Counted from the first letter of the stretch, positions 32,747 to 47,694 are shown. The stretch: 64,000 bases of DNA from Odontesthes bonariensis (GCF_027942865.1 NC_134509.1:30698197-30762196), one strand, 5' to 3'. Numbers and translations are program-made. The notes: generated from the letters alone by a model not told the origin.

Positions 32747-34588
32747 ACCACTCCATCCTCAAGAGCTTATACCTTCCTCTTATATACATCATCACTTTGT
32801 TTACAGATCATGGATCAATATACACACGTTTGGAGGATTTAGCTCATGTCCACTGACTCTACTCCTTTCACACTCTCTTTTACTTTGGATTTACAAGCAT
32901 TTCCTCCTAACAGCTGTTTAACACACCTCACTGATACATTTTAAAAGTCGATCAAAAGGACCAGGATGTTTTTACTCTGATTCTGAACTCTGTTGACAAA
33001 CATTTACATCAAATCAGCAGGATTATTGTTATTTCATTATTTATTGTTGATGGACAAAAAAAAGAGGAAAATGTATTTTTGATATATGAATAAACCCTGA
33101 TTGCTGCATCTTTATGCAATGACACACAGTTTGGTGGCTCGTCTGTTAAATTATTCACTTTAGAAAGACGCTAATCTGCTTTAATTCAGCTACTCTTCTT
33201 AAGTTATTTCTGCAACACTTTGCCTTTCTAATCCCATTAGTCACCTTTGTGCACTGAGCTCATTTGTAACACTGACGTCTTACAGGATCTGAAGAAAATT
33301 AGTGCTTCTAACATGTTTCTTAATATCGTTATTGATATCGACTTTAAACTGCCTATGAATATCTCATTTACTCTGAGCTTTTCTATAGCTCGACCTCCTG
33401 ATTAGGAAGTTGAATAAACCGTCTGATCCATCAATGAGCTTTTACAATAAGGCCTATTGAACATTTCACTATACTAATATTAGTATACTGATACTAATGA
33501 GGATGATTCAGGGCATTAGCTTTCTCCTCTGGCGTATCATTACGAACAAAACATTTCAATTCATCTCAAATTCAGTATCAGTGTAGATGAGCTGTTTACT
33601 AATGTTACATCATTAATCTATTTTACTGGGATGCCTGAACGTTCCTTTCAGGAAAATACATACTTTTTTTCTGGTGTTTTTCCATCATCTCTGTCCTACT
33701 CTGCCTCTTCATGTGCTGTCAACCAAAAGTGAAACATGCAAACTAGGGAATTTATCATCTAAAGAGATGTTAAAACATAATCCTAATTGAATATCAGGTA
33801 TATTTTATGACTGTCAGGTAACGTCATTTTGATCTCACTCTTAAACCTGAATATATAATGAAATCTGCACGGTGTCTTTTAACTTATCTTGACTATTGCT
33901 TGTTTTAAAATGAATTGAAATGATTTTATTTGTTTCTCTTTATATGATTTTATGTATTTTAATGCTTCTTCCACTCCCTGCTATAATGCTGTTATTTTCT
34001 GTAAAGCACTTTGAATTGTTTGTACATGAAATGTGCTATATAAATACATTTGATTTGATTATCAGGCTTTAAGGTTAAGAAGTAAAATGTATGAGAAAAT
34101 GACCTTATTTCACCATAGAACAGTGTTGATGAAGGAAAACAATTAAATGTACAAGTTTTGTACTGCTTCTGTTGTATTTTTGAGAGACGTACAGCTGATC
34201 AGATCTTAAACTCCTTCCAAAGTTATGGTCTGAGACCAAATTCAAGTTACTTCTGAGAAAACTGGGCGATGAAATGTAGCAACATTTTACATCCACATCT
34301 ATTTGAACACTAAAGCAATTTATCACTGAACTACAATCAGCAGAATATTACAGTAGAAGTTAGATCATGATTGAGTTGAAACCTGCTGCTTGTTTTTTCT
34401 TTTGACCAACATTAGTGTTTTTAAGGGTGTGAATACATCCTGTCAGTGACAACCGATGAGTTTCCAAGCTGGCAAAAAAGAAAAAATAGTGTATTTTTAC
34501 CTTTTAATTTGAATTTTGTATGTAAATGTTTATCAACTTTTCCAGGTTGAACCTTTTGGATCAGAGCTCTTTAGAAGACAGGTGTGTG
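32747..34588. other. Spacer between H1 and H2A with a LINE 3' tail
   Basis: 33940-34062 resembles the 3' end of a fish LINE ('gtaaagcactttgaattg' ... 'gtgctatataaatacattt'). Nothing else is recognised in this AT-rich spacer. Confidence 0.5.
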
Positions 34589-34604
34589 GCTCTGAAAAGA
34601 GCCG
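34589..34604 (-). terminator. Histone mRNA 3' stem-loop (H2A)
   Basis: Plus strand GGCTCTGAAAAGAGCC, i.e. the minus-strand hairpin GGCTCTTTTCAGAGCC, 32 bp beyond the H2A stop. Confidence 0.95.
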
Positions 34605-34636
34605 TTGTGGTCTAAGTTAAGAGCGGGTGTCCAGGT

Positions 34637-35776
<1,140 letters not shown>

Positions 35777-35810
35777 ACTGTCTCATACCTGCCCGCTCAC
35801 AACCTACAAC

Positions 35811-35826
35811 GGCTCTTTTAAGAGCC
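35811..35826 (+). terminator. Histone mRNA 3' stem-loop (H3)
   Basis: GGCTCTTTTAAGAGCC followed by ACCT and CACCAAAGAGC, the hairpin plus a downstream purine element. Confidence 0.95.
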
Positions 35827-37010
35827 ACCTCCTTCTTCACCAAAGAGCTCCATTCTCTGCTTTACACTGCATCTAGCTTTACAGTACAACACTTCACATA
35901 TTTTATCACATGCTTCATGTATATCTATTAGTATTATTCACTTCTCTCAATATTATCACTGAACACTCAACAAGAATATGCTGCCTCCCTGTGGTGAATG
36001 ACTGTAATCACTTTTACATCACCACCAGGAAGTGCTGTTCACACTATTTGACTTCATACAACCATTAAAATTTCAATAAATGACACTGTTAGGAAAATAA
36101 AGGTTAAACTCTCATTATAATAAATCCAGCCATACACTTTCATTTTGTGGGGTGCAGTGGCTCACATGTTTACATCCAACACTGACACCATAGCTGGTGG
36201 GGTCTCATTTAGTTAGCTAGCTTACCCTCCAATTAAGATTGCTGTGGGGTCTAAAAATCCAAATAACTACACCCATTGTATGTATAAAATGTCAACTCCC
36301 ATCTTTTATGTACTCATCTGCTTAATAACATCTCATACACAACAAGGGAAAGATGGAGGGAGAGTTGGCTGCAACCGGACACTTCAGAAGTGTAAAAATG
36401 ACTCTTTTAGAAAAAATAAAATGAGTGCAAGAGGTATAGCGGGAATTGTTGAACTATACTTTACCACATTTCTCAGTATGACGATAATAATTTCTTCATA
36501 CTTGTGTCCATTAAAAGTTCAGAAATTACTGATCTTATTCTTCCATTTTAGCAAACATGATTGAGTCCAACATGATTTGACACTCACCAAAACAACATAC
36601 TTATGTTGCATTTCTACTAAGTAGAGGCCATGTTAGTTAATATAGCTTAAGAATTAAATTAAATCCTTTATAAATACTATTGCATGTACTGATTTACATG
36701 TAAATGTATGAAATTAAGAACACACCATATTCATTTTAAGTTGTTTTAATAGGGGAGCACATTTAAATTACACATTTTTATATATGGCTTCAACACCAAA
36801 TTAAAACTATCTTCACATGTGTACAGGCTGTATGAGGTAATATGCCACCATGTAGGTAAATATACTTTACAGTAATTTCTGTTCTTGATAGACTAGTCAT
36901 GCACAGGGTTTACTCACAGCTACATAACCGTTCCAAAGAAATTGCTGATCTATCATTTAAGTGTGTGGTATAACACACAATTAGGAATAAGCTCTTTAGG
37001 TATATTAGGT
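35827..37010. other. AT-rich spacer between H3 and H2B
   Basis: An open frame at 36244-36564 has no recognisable domain and poor coding character. No H4 gene or repeat family is identified here. Confidence 0.45.
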
Positions 37011-37026
37011 GGCTCTTAAAAGAGCC
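37011..37026 (-). terminator. Histone mRNA 3' stem-loop (H2B)
   Basis: Plus strand GGCTCTTAAAAGAGCC, the exact counterpart of the other H2B hairpin, 29 bp from the stop. Confidence 0.95.
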
Positions 37027-37055
37027 GTTGAGTTGATTCCAAAGAGGGGTTTAGT

Positions 37056-37990
<935 letters not shown>

Positions 37991-38563
37991 TTTGTCAGTA
38001 TTACTTTTACTCCGATACATTTTTTATTTGCTGCATCGTTACTCATTATTATAAACGCACACACACACATAAAAACGTACTCTCATTCATGCACAAACAC
38101 ACCCACACGCATACAAATATACATATAAAAACACATACAGAGAGACACACAAGCATGCACATAATTTAAAGGCCAACTTCCATCGTCATTTCATTAATAC
38201 TGCTGTGTTCACCATTGTTATTGAATGCATTAGGCGTCGGTTCTGTTTAAAAAAACATTATGGTTGCTTTATTTCAAGCTGTTTTTGTGGGCAGGAAGAA
38301 TGGCTTGATGAGATACGACAGGGTTTTCCGGTCCTTCTCATGCATATCGGTGACGCGATAATGAGGCGTCTCTGATTGGCTCCCTCCCATGAATGATTGA
38401 ATGATTGAATGACCCCCCCCCCCCCTCCCCGCTCTGTGTGTATCCAAGAGCCTGCAAGTTTGCAAAATGTAGGCCTATACAGCGCAGCGCTGAAAATCGC
38501 GCGGCAGGAGTAGTGATTGTGGTAGACTGCAGAGATTGTTCGTGGCGTGGAATATACAACCAA
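37991..38563. other. CA-rich and unassigned sequence
   Basis: 38055-38165 is an irregular CA-rich tract. 38318-38420 holds 'cagggttttccggtcc', which could be a hAT end but has no matching target duplication with the right end of the large hAT. A C run lies at 38412-38425. Nothing else supported. Confidence 0.4.
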
Positions 38564-38878
38564 GATGAAAAGGCACAAACCCATTTTTGAATATTTCAAA
38601 GCAAAACTAGTAAAAAGCACAGCATCATCTGATGGGACAGCTGTGCCCCAACCTTCAACTGTGGACCAACCAAGCAACAGTAGCCCCTTTCACACTGAGG
38701 AAGAACCCGCGTTTAATTCGCGATTTTAGCGTGTCCAATCACACTGACCACCCGGGCTGGCGTGTCAACTCGACTCGCCTTTCGACCCGCGTTGGACCCT
38801 AATCGGACCGATGATAAATGAGGAACTTTACCATCTATTTCGCGGGACGCAAAATTATTATATAGGCCTACAGTCTAT

Positions 38879-38943
38879 GCGCGGGACGCGTGAGCCAGTT
38901 TCCATGGGAACGCGGGACGCGCGAGCGCAGTTTCCATGGGAAC
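38879..38943. repeat. Two tandem ~33-bp units
   Basis: Two neighbouring units contain GCGGGACGCGTGAGC / GCGGGACGCGCGAGC followed by AGTTTCCATGGGAACGCG. The unit sits in the 5' part of the large hAT. Confidence 0.7.
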
Positions 38944-39710
38944 GCGTCCGCCGAGGCTGCCGTTGTAGGGGAGTGGGTGTGTGTCACTCTTCGAAATACG
39001 ATAAACGCTGGTACAAATACCTATACAGACGCAAACACTTAAAAAATGTGGCGATGGTTGGGACAGCCGGCCGTGAAGAGAAAAGAAATGCCTGCCAAAG
39101 GAGGGAAGGAGGATGATAATGAACCTCGCGAAACAAAGAAAAGGAAATTCAACTCTAAATGGCTAACTGGTCGTGAGTGGCTCGTGTATGATCATGAAAA
39201 CAATGTTCTGTCAGGATTGCCGAATGTATATTAAAGAAAAACACAAAACAAATAATTTCGTGGTAGGAACTAATAATTTCAAAGTAGAGGCGGTAAAGGA
39301 TCATGAGAGTGCCCGAAGTCATCAGGAGAGCCTGAGGACGAAAACAGCCAACGAGTCGAATCGCAGAGAGTGACGCTGGAAGGAGCCTGGCCTTAATGAA
39401 GACGTCCGAGTTTGAGAAGATGGAGTTACTTTTTCGCAATGCCCACGCCATCGGGAAAAATGGATGGCCTTTCACTGACTTCACATGGATGTGCGAGTAA
39501 GTAGATTAACTATTATTTACATGTTTCAGTCTTGTTACATTTTATACGGTATCTTGACGTACTATAGTGTGACTGCTCAGGGGTGGAGCAGTGATTTTAA
39601 ATGTGGGGGTGTTCAAGGGGGTGAACATGAGCGCCTCAATAAACCCATAGACACGACGCTGAAGTTGGCATCCGATTCGCAAATTAAATAGATGGGCATA
39701 AAGGGCCATT

Positions 39711-39950
39711 TCACTGCATTTTTGCATTTTGATCGCCCTAAACTAGGTCCTGTATGGAAACTACAATATTTAGACAGCTCAAATCTGGATGGAATTATTC
39801 TAAAGAGGCTATAGATTCATTAAAACGTTGTTTGGGAATTGTGAAACCTTTTTCTAATTTGTGAAAATGCAGAACAGGGCCATTTTACTGCTTTTTTTTG
39901 TATTCTCATCACCCTAAACTAGGTCCTGTATGGAAACTACAATAGTTACA
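39711..39950 (+). repeat. Direct repeat of ~65 bp in the hAT intron
   Basis: 39711-39772 and 39886-39950 share 'agggccattt(c/t)actgc' and 'ccctaaactaggtcctgtat' followed by 'ggaaactacaata', spaced ~176 bp. Confidence 0.85.
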
Positions 39951-40014
39951 CTCATAGACATAGAACACTAGACTGAGCAACCGACGTTCTGCCAATACAC
40001 GCTAACGAGACGCG

Positions 40015-40037
40015 GGGCCGCCATCTTGGAGTGGTGA
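40015..40037 (+). promoter_or_regulatory. Subterminal inverted repeat with YY1-like motif (left)
   Basis: Contains GCCGCCATCTTGG, the complement of the YY1 consensus AAGATGGCGGC. Identical over 23 bp, inverted, to 46015-46037. Confidence 0.75.
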
Positions 40038-40640
40038 TGCGTTCCACTCCGTGTAATCGCTTTGGGAGGAGAAATGAATGGTCAGAACATTTTAGAAATA
40101 ATGCCTCACTACATACCACTAATTTTCACGTGTTTTTTTTTGTCATGCGCGAAGTTATGATAAAGGACACACGATTATTTGTTTTTAGAGCAAAATGTTG
40201 CAAATTGTTTGATTAGAAGCTGCGTTTTGACCCATTGTACCATACATCACTACTACTAAGAAGGGGAAAAAGGAGAAAGACGGGGAGGTATTCTATTGAA
40301 TCCTGGTTGAGACAAATGTAGAGAGCAGATTTTTTTTTGATCTATAATCAATAAAATGGATGTGAATAATATAATAAGTGCATTAGCTGCAATCCTTTGT
40401 TTATTATTTTATTGTCATTCACACTACACTGTTATAGGCCTATATTTCATTCAGCTTGCCAGAAACCTATTGCAAGGTCATGCATTGCCTGTTTGATTCA
40501 ACTGCAACTCCATAAAAAGGTCATAGTGAATACAGCACACCAGATTTTCATACATTTTTTAATTAAGTTATTTTTTTTCACTAAAACCTTTAAGGGTTAC
40601 ATATCAAACTGCTGTTACAACACTTGGAAGATTATTAAAC

Positions 40641-40641
<1 letters not shown>

Positions 40642-40736
<95 letters not shown>
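40642..40736. repeat. (CA)n microsatellite
   Basis: About 47 CA units without interruption, next to the 3' end of the P-like transposase gene. Confidence 0.98.
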
Positions 40737-40738
<2 letters not shown>

Positions 40739-40739
40739 G

Positions 40740-42083
40740 TTAGAGTTGATTTGATTGATTGATTAATTGATTGATTGCTGGGCAGCGGAGGACAGCAGAG
40801 GAGCGATGACGGAAGATGGCCTGAAACTGACGTGCCGTGGGATTGTTATCCCATCCGCCTTGCATGGAAAACAGGCACACAACACATATTCATTAGGTAC
40901 ATTTTAACAATTTGTTGCAATTTAAAGAACATCAACCCTACCTGACGCTCTGATGGAATTAAATAGGAGCTCCAGGTGATCCTGGCTGAACCTGTAGGTG
41001 AGCACATATCGCTGAACCTGGAGCAGCTCAGGAATCAACAGCATCAATGTGTCAATGTTGATGACAAAGCCTATGACCGACAAGTACCTGCAAATTAAAA
41101 AAAAAAAAACCTACCAATACCTACCATTTTGACACCTACATGTACTTGTACGAATACATACTGTTTAGAAACATGTAGGACCTGAAACACACGGAATACA
41201 AGATAATTCCAACGGAAACAAAATTGAAGCAGTTAGGAGCATCTTAGGAACTTGATGCTTAACAGAACAACAGAGCATCTTAGGAAAGCGATGCATGACA
41301 GAGCAGCGGAGCATCTTAGGAACTTGATGCAGAAGGGAACAACGGAGCATCTTAGGAACTCGATGCAGAAGGGAACAACAGAGCATCTTAGGAACTTGAT
41401 GCAGAAGGGACTAGAGTGAACTTAACAAACACTATTTTAATTGACCTCTTTGACCGGTGAAGGGGGGCTCCATCCTTTGTCACCAAGGTGAGCAAGTACT
41501 CCCTAGCTCCAATGAAAAATGCTTTTCGCTCCATCCAATTAAAAGCACCCAAGGGAGCTTTGTATCCTTTGCCTCGAGGATTGCGTCCATTCATTGTGTC
41601 GAACAGCCTGTCAATAATCTATAAAGACACCCGTGTAAACAATAAAGTATCAGGTATTTCTAAACTGTAGGCCCAACATGTAAGGGATAACAGCTGATTG
41701 GGTGTGCTGTTATGCAGAATTAATGAACGAGGCAGCGGGAAATTACTTCTGCCACCAGGTTCATTAATTCCGTATAACAGCACACCTCGAAGGCCGCTAT
41801 CCCGCTTATTACCCGGTTGCAACTCATGCTATAAGGATGGGTAATGAATGGACATCAGTTTAAAACATAGCGTGCTGCTCATTTTTAAAGAAACCTGTTC
41901 AAAATAGAAAACAAGAAAAGAAACAGGTACATGGTCCTATATAGGGATGCACCGATACACATATTTTCACTTCCGATCCGATTCCGATAACTAAATTTGG
42001 ATATCTGCCGATACCGATACTATTCCGATATCTCTGATAACAGTCTTGTTCTTTCAAATTTATACAGCTGGGCATGCAGGCAG

Positions 42084-42147
<64 letters not shown>

Positions 42148-45100
42148 TGTGTGAACTGTGCGCGGAGAATCTTTTCAGCATAATGTGTGGATCGGAAATT
42201 TCCGATAGGTGAATCACGTTGATATCGGAACCCGATACCGATACTGGATCGGACCCATTCCTAGTCCTATAATCACTAATTGTATTACCTCAATGAATTC
42301 TGCGGTTGCCTCACACTCCTTAAACTGAGAGTAGCAAAGATCCCTCATAGTGCGGAGAGCCACTGCCACGGAGCGACTCAGAGTTTGTGCAGCCAGGTTC
42401 ACCCTCATCTTGTGGTTCTCAAAGTAGACATGCTTGTCTGTTATTTTATTGGCAGCATGCAGTCCTTCCTCTTTTTGAAAATCATTGAGACGATTGATGT
42501 ACCTCCAATGGATCTGTCCGGTGGTCGATGCAATTGGACTATATGCCTGCAGAGTAAGAATCAGTCACTGCTCAAACAAGTACAAACAGGAAAATGATCA
42601 TCACGTCCAGCCATAACTGTGCAAATGGACTGACCACAATATCTACATAACTTTTCAGCAGCAGAGACATAACTTGTACAAATAGGTCTACAATGTTCAT
42701 TTACCTGCAACATATTACGTGTCAGCTTGAGCATGTGGCAAGCATCCATCATTACAAATACTTTCTCACCAGTCACCGGATGGGGGAAACTGGTTTGAAG
42801 TGGCTCTCGTGGATCCCCCTTCAGGTCACAGCCAAGTTGGTTGCACATGCTGACATTGGTGGCATGCCCATCCATTGTAATACATACAGCCCGAATTCCC
42901 CGTGCATACAGCTCCTCCAAAGCCTGACTGAGAAGAACCCCTTGTGGTTCTGGAGAGAGAGACTTGGTCAGGAAATATGCAATGGGTGCTTTCCAATGTC
43001 CTTGAAGGCCAACGACCATGAACACAAGAGCCTCCGTAGCTAGTACAGTCTCATTACATCCATCCCCCAGGTCTACAAAACCAAACATGGATTCTGTATG
43101 TGGATTATATTGGACATGCTTCTTGATGGACATGGCATCCAACATGAGGGAAACGATGCCATATTTATCTGGATCTTCCTGGCATCGTCTCCCCAGCATA
43201 TCAAGCATCATTGGCATCCACCGAGCGCAGCCATCTGTAAAAATATTGATAAGAACCGATCACATGTTTTATCAGTATGTAACGGATAGTGGATGACATG
43301 CTATTTGAACATCTAAAAATAAACACACATTCAAGGTTGTACTGGGAAGTTCATTATCCCGCTTATTCTACCATTGCTACACTATTTTTATATTTATGAC
43401 TGAAGCAAAATTTACAGAACGAGGCTATTTCTTAACAGGTTTTGTAAAGTTACAAAGACAACTGTTGCTAGCTCTGCATGGCTAGTTGCTATGATTATTA
43501 TCATTATTATTATAGAACAATAATGCAATTGATACAATACGGTCAACAAAATAGAACTACTTCAGAATCGTGCAAATAACCAATAATTGCACATTCTAAA
43601 AAGGCTTCACAAATGAAAATTCAAGCTGTAGAATCATTTCCAAAAATTCAATCAAACAACATTACGCATTCCTACCTTTGCAATGTTTGTGGATGTGGGA
43701 GGGGAAAATGTCGAGTCTCTCTGAGATATTTGTATGCTTTTGGACCATGAAGGTGGAGCGTCAGTGCAAACTCTCTGCAGTCCTGTGTATACTCATGGCC
43801 CTGCTTTGGTACAAAGTCCATCTTAAGATCTGAAATGTTATGAGCAAAGATGAATTAGTCCCCTTCAGACATTAAGCAAGGAGTTTAATAGAGAGAGTGA
43901 TAGAGAGTAACAATAACACATATATGATTTTCAAAGTGCTCATTTTCTCTTACCCGAGTAGAATGAAAGCTTCTCACTGAGCTCTTCATTAATGAGGTTC
44001 TTTTCCCTCAATTCCCCCAAAACACTCTTCACTGTCATCTTTGCCCTCTTTTCTCTGGAGATGGCATTCTTCTTCTCTCGCTCAAGAATTTCCACTCTTT
44101 CCAAGGCTTCATTGAGTCTGGCTTTCAAAGCGGTTAGAGAAGCAGGCAACGCATACCCATGCTCCTAGTAGATTGAGGGATGAACATGGTTGGAGCAATG
44201 TTTTACTTCACAAACATCACTTTGACACCACTAGTTTATGGCATCATCAGCTATCAAAGCCAGTCATTTTTGAGTGTGTTTAATGAGTGGCAGCGAAACA
44301 CATGATATTTTTATATGTCCAGGAACATCTATCTATCTATCTATTGATGCAACATCTGTCTGTGTGTCACTCTGTCCACCAGTTTGTCTGTTCCATGCAT
44401 AAGTCTCGGACTGACCGCAAATTTGGCATGTATCTTGCTACTGGTGTGCGTGAGTACAGTGCAAAGTTTGGTGGGTTTTGGACAAAAATATAATTTCACA
44501 ACAACAGTAAAAGGCACGGGTATGCAGTGCGTCTAACAATGTCATCAGCTGCAACCCCAACCTGTTATTTCGCTTAACTAATATTACTTTGCAACATTCC
44601 TTTGAGGAAAAAAGGCTATACTAACTTCACGGCCCTGAATCAACATCATCACCAATTCAACATGACAAGTTTCTTGGAAAACATTGTTTGTATGGGTACT
44701 GCAGTAATTATGATATGATGTTTAAAACAGAAATATTCACCTCATTAGGCTGAGGTTGTTGGTTTGAGGTTGCCATTTCCGGAGAATCCTCAGAGGCCAT
44801 GAACAGGCTTTCTTCAGCTCTTCTGGAGGTAGATGTAGTCCTGTCCTTCACCAGCTGAATTGAAGAAACATTATGCATAAAACATAATGCAACAGCAGCA
44901 ACAATATACATATTTGACGATAAAATATTTACATGTATTCGAATGCCAATAGCCTTATGATGATACACCTACTTTTTGGAGGTGAACTGGAAAGCTGAAA
45001 AGGGATGGAATAACTCCATTACGTAGTCGGACAATCTGACCCGTTCGATCAAAATCAGCCTGTTTGAAATGTTGACTACAGAGTATTGAATTATTCGTTG

Positions 45101-45981
45101 CAGTGAATCCTTCTCTCCTCAAAGCCACTTCCCACTTCTTCCTCAAGCTGTCATCTTTGGGAAACCTTCAAAAGTGTCAGACGTAGTCTTGGTCAGTGCT
45201 GGTTACATACATTTACATACATTCTGGTTCATCATTTTTAAAGAGCATCCCCACTCCCCATTTCAACATACTCAGTGACTGTGTGTGTGTGTGTGTGTTG
45301 GGGGTTTACTACACTGAACTGCTCATATTGCACAGAATTAAGGCCAGTCAGTGCTTATGAGGTAAACACTGAGGGTCTAGGAACAGCAATCGACAGCAAG
45401 TCAATTCAGATGTACCAGTTCAACACTAATCCCAATATTACTCCACTACAGGTGTCAAGTAAGGTTGGAAGGGGGTTTTCACGCATTTTGTAACACACAA
45501 CATAGCATTGGAAAGCTATAATGTACTATCCACTGTCCATCTGATTGTCTAACGCTAACGTTAGCTGCTGACCAAGTTGCAGTTGGTATCAGTTGCTACC
45601 TAACAACTCAGTGTCAGTTGCTACCTAACAACTCAGTGTGGACTGAAATTTTACTCCTATTGGCTTTTACAATTTTTATCTTCAATCACTTGTTTCAACT
45701 TTATGTTGTTCAAACATGTCATGTTTTAATCAGTTTCATCGCCAAGCAATTGTAGCTACTATAGTTATACTCTTCTGTTAACCTACAACGGTCGATAGCT
45801 GTTAACGATTTCAGTATCTTTGCTCCTTCTCAACTCTCTGGTAATATGATAATATGCTGTTTACAAAATACAAACAATAGCACGGTAATGTTAAATCTTA
45901 CTTGTGAAAAGTTATCCCTTGTTTCCTCATCTCTACCGTTCGCTCGTTTGAGCAGGAGTACGCAGCGCACCAGCCCGGCAT
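40740..45981 (-). CDS. P-element transposase, THAP9-like, ten exons readable
   Basis: Exons (minus): 45981-45902, 45165-44973, 44854-44741, 44164-43954, 43829-43676, 43234-42705, 42546-42289, 41618-41446, 41087-40942 and 40858 onward, with GT/AG borders. Exons 1-2 give a THAP C2CH finger (MPGWCAAYSCSNER; FPKDDSLRKKWEVAL; NSILCSQHFKQADF). Exon 4 is a coiled coil. Exon 5 has REFALTLHLHGPKAYKYLRE; exon 6 LMLDAMSIKKH, AVCITMDGHATNVSM and MMDACHMLKLTRNML; exon 7 KMRVNLAAQTLSRSVAVAL; exon 8 FDTMNGRNPRGKGYKAPL; exon 9 YRFSQDHLELLFNSIRA; exon 10 GGWDNNPTARQFQAIFR. Sites resemble the RNase-H-like acidic residues of THAP9/P transposase. Junctions agree in phase except exon 5/6, where a one-base slip is needed near 43213. 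The tail runs into a (CA)n tract. Most frames are clean, so it is young or was recently active. Confidence 0.85.
41237..41410. repeat. 36-bp minisatellite, about five copies
   Basis: The GCATCTTAGGAA start of the unit recurs at 41239, 41275, 41311, 41347 and 41383, exactly 36 bp apart. It lies in an intron of the P-like transposase. Unit: GAGCATCTTAGGAACTTG followed by ATGCAGAAGGGAACAACG with small changes. Confidence 0.95.
41934..42271. mobile_element. 322-bp hAT MITE in a P-transposase intron
   Basis: 41942-42263 starts TAGGGATGCACCGATAC and ends CGGACCCATTCCTA, flanked by the 8-bp repeat GTCCTATA (41934-41941 and 42264-42271). Inside are several CCGATA/ATCGG units and a (CA)n tract at 42088-42145. 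Confidence 0.9.
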
Positions 45982-46014
45982 CCTGTCAGTGTCTCTGGTG
46001 TGGTCTCTCAACGT

Positions 46015-46037
46015 TCACCACTCCAAGATGGCGGCCC
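46015..46037 (-). promoter_or_regulatory. Subterminal inverted repeat with YY1-like motif (right, promoter side)
   Basis: Contains CCAAGATGGCGGCCC, a full YY1-type site, 34-56 bp before the transposase start codon at 45981. No TATA box is seen, so this is the likely initiator region of the transposase gene. Confidence 0.7.
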
Positions 46038-47407
46038 ATGTCACTGCTATAGAATACTTACCTCAATAGCGCCTCCAGATGCAAGTGCTACACCATTTTA
46101 CAGTTCAGCTTCACACTTTATCAGTCACATAACATGCCAAGGTTTTAACAGGAATATATCATGTGGCCACCACGATTGCCCTAATACAAGCATTTTTAAT
46201 ATGTGTTTTTGGTTATTATTTGTTTCAGGGTTGATAGAAAGAAAGACTTGAAGATAGGAGAGACATACACCAATGACTATCAGGCAAAAGAGTTCATTCA
46301 CTACATAGCAGAGGATGTGAGGAGGAAGATGAAGGCAAGATTGTCAGATGTCAAGTTCATGTCTGTCATGTCAGATGGATCCATGGACAGTGCAGTGATT
46401 GAGGAAGAGATGGTCTATGTCAGGAGTGCCAGTAAGGGGAAGATTGAAGTTGATTTTGTCGGGATAAAAGCTGTTTCAAAGCCAGATGCTACAAGCAAAG
46501 CTGAAGCTGTGTGTAATGTAATGGAGAGTGAAGTCAGCACTGATTGGAAGAGCAAGCTGGTGGCCATCACCACAGATGGAGCAGCTGTAATGACAGGAGT
46601 CAACAATGGAGTAGTTACCAAGCTGCGTGCAGCAGACCACTCGTATGTGCTGGGGATCCATTGCATGGCCCATAGACTCGAGCTCGCCTTTTGAGATGCA
46701 GTGAGGAAAAATGTGATGGCCAAGAAGGTTGAGGACCTACTGAGTGGACTCTACACCTTGTATCACAAGAGTGGAGTAAACAGGGCCAGCCTAAAGCAAC
46801 ACTTCAGGGAGCTCCACATGAAGGCTTTGATGCCAACCAGAGTAGGTGGAACCAGGTGGCTGCCACATCTCCTCAAAGCACTAGACCATTTCCTCAGGGG
46901 CTATGCTGCTGTTGTACGCCACTTACAGGAAAAGGTATGATCATTTATAGCCTACTAAAACCAGCAGTGTAAGTAGATCATTTGATATTTGTGCCGCTTA
47001 ATAATGTGGAACAACTTCCTTACACATGTCTGTCAGTGATATAAACAGGTAGGAGACAATACCAGCCAATAATTGCATTGGAAAAACAAAATAAATATGA
47101 GACTAAAATCATGTTTGCATAATAATTTGGAATTCAGTGTAAATGTTGTCTGTGATTTAATGCTGTTGTTTTGTTTGTAGTCCCAGGAGGAGACCACTAC
47201 TAACAGAGATGTTCAGAGGCAAAAGGCCAAGGGTTTCCTTAACATAGCCAAGGATAGCGGAGTCCTACGGTTTTGCTGTCTTCTCCATGACATCATGTTT
47301 CCATTGAGAAACCTTTCCAAGTCACTGCAGAAGTCAACAGTAACCCTGGCTGAGGCTCATAGCTGCCCGTCCTCCACTCAGGCTGTCATAGAAAAGTACA
47401 AGTCAAG

Positions 47408-47694
47408 GTACAGAATAGAATACTTTATTGTCATTCTGCCCATGAGACATGAAAAGAACAAAATGCGGAACTCAGCTCTCGGTATAATAATTAATAAAGA
47501 CACAATAAATACCAATTAAAATCACCATCTAAAATATGGTGATTATGTATATGTATGTTTATGATATGTGTCATATGGGATACAATTCATTATTTGATTT
47601 TAGGTTGTGTAAGTGTTTTCACACTTTTTTCACAATATGTAAGTGAAAATAGATGATTAATCAAACCCATCCATTCATCTCTGCACAACTGTAG
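47408..47694. other. Intron of the hAT gene with a short LINE-like tail
   Basis: 'tagaatactttattgtcattctg' after the donor at 47408 resembles the reverse complement of a common fish LINE 3' end. Otherwise unremarkable. Confidence 0.4.

Larger units (their letters stand above)
39956..46070 (-). mobile_element. P-element (THAP9-like) transposon in a hAT intron
   Basis: A minus-strand transposase gene with THAP zinc finger fills 45981-40740. Both sides carry the same 23-bp inverted subterminal repeat (GGGCCGCCATCTTGGAGTGG... at 40015-40037; its complement at 46015-46037). It interrupts a GT-AG intron of the plus-strand hAT gene that otherwise splices in phase (39496 to 46229). The exact termini and 8-bp target duplication could not be fixed by eye, so limits are approximate. 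A small hAT, two (CA)n tracts and a minisatellite lie inside it. Confidence 0.85.

Noticed and set aside
36244-36564. 106-codon open frame between H3 and H2B
   Set aside because: No domain, histone stem-loop or promoter; AT-rich spacer composition.
38318-38345. CAGGGTTTTCCGGTCC as left end of the large hAT
   Set aside because: The flanking 8 bp do not match those after the right end at 53725, and the two ends share only a few bases.
39956-39975. Exact P-element terminus and 8-bp target duplication
   Set aside because: Several alignments of the two ends are possible; only the 23-bp subterminal repeat is certain, so no terminus is claimed.
40397-42217. Open frames made of Thr-His or Cys-Val repeats
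   Set aside because: They come from (CA)n microsatellites read in frame.
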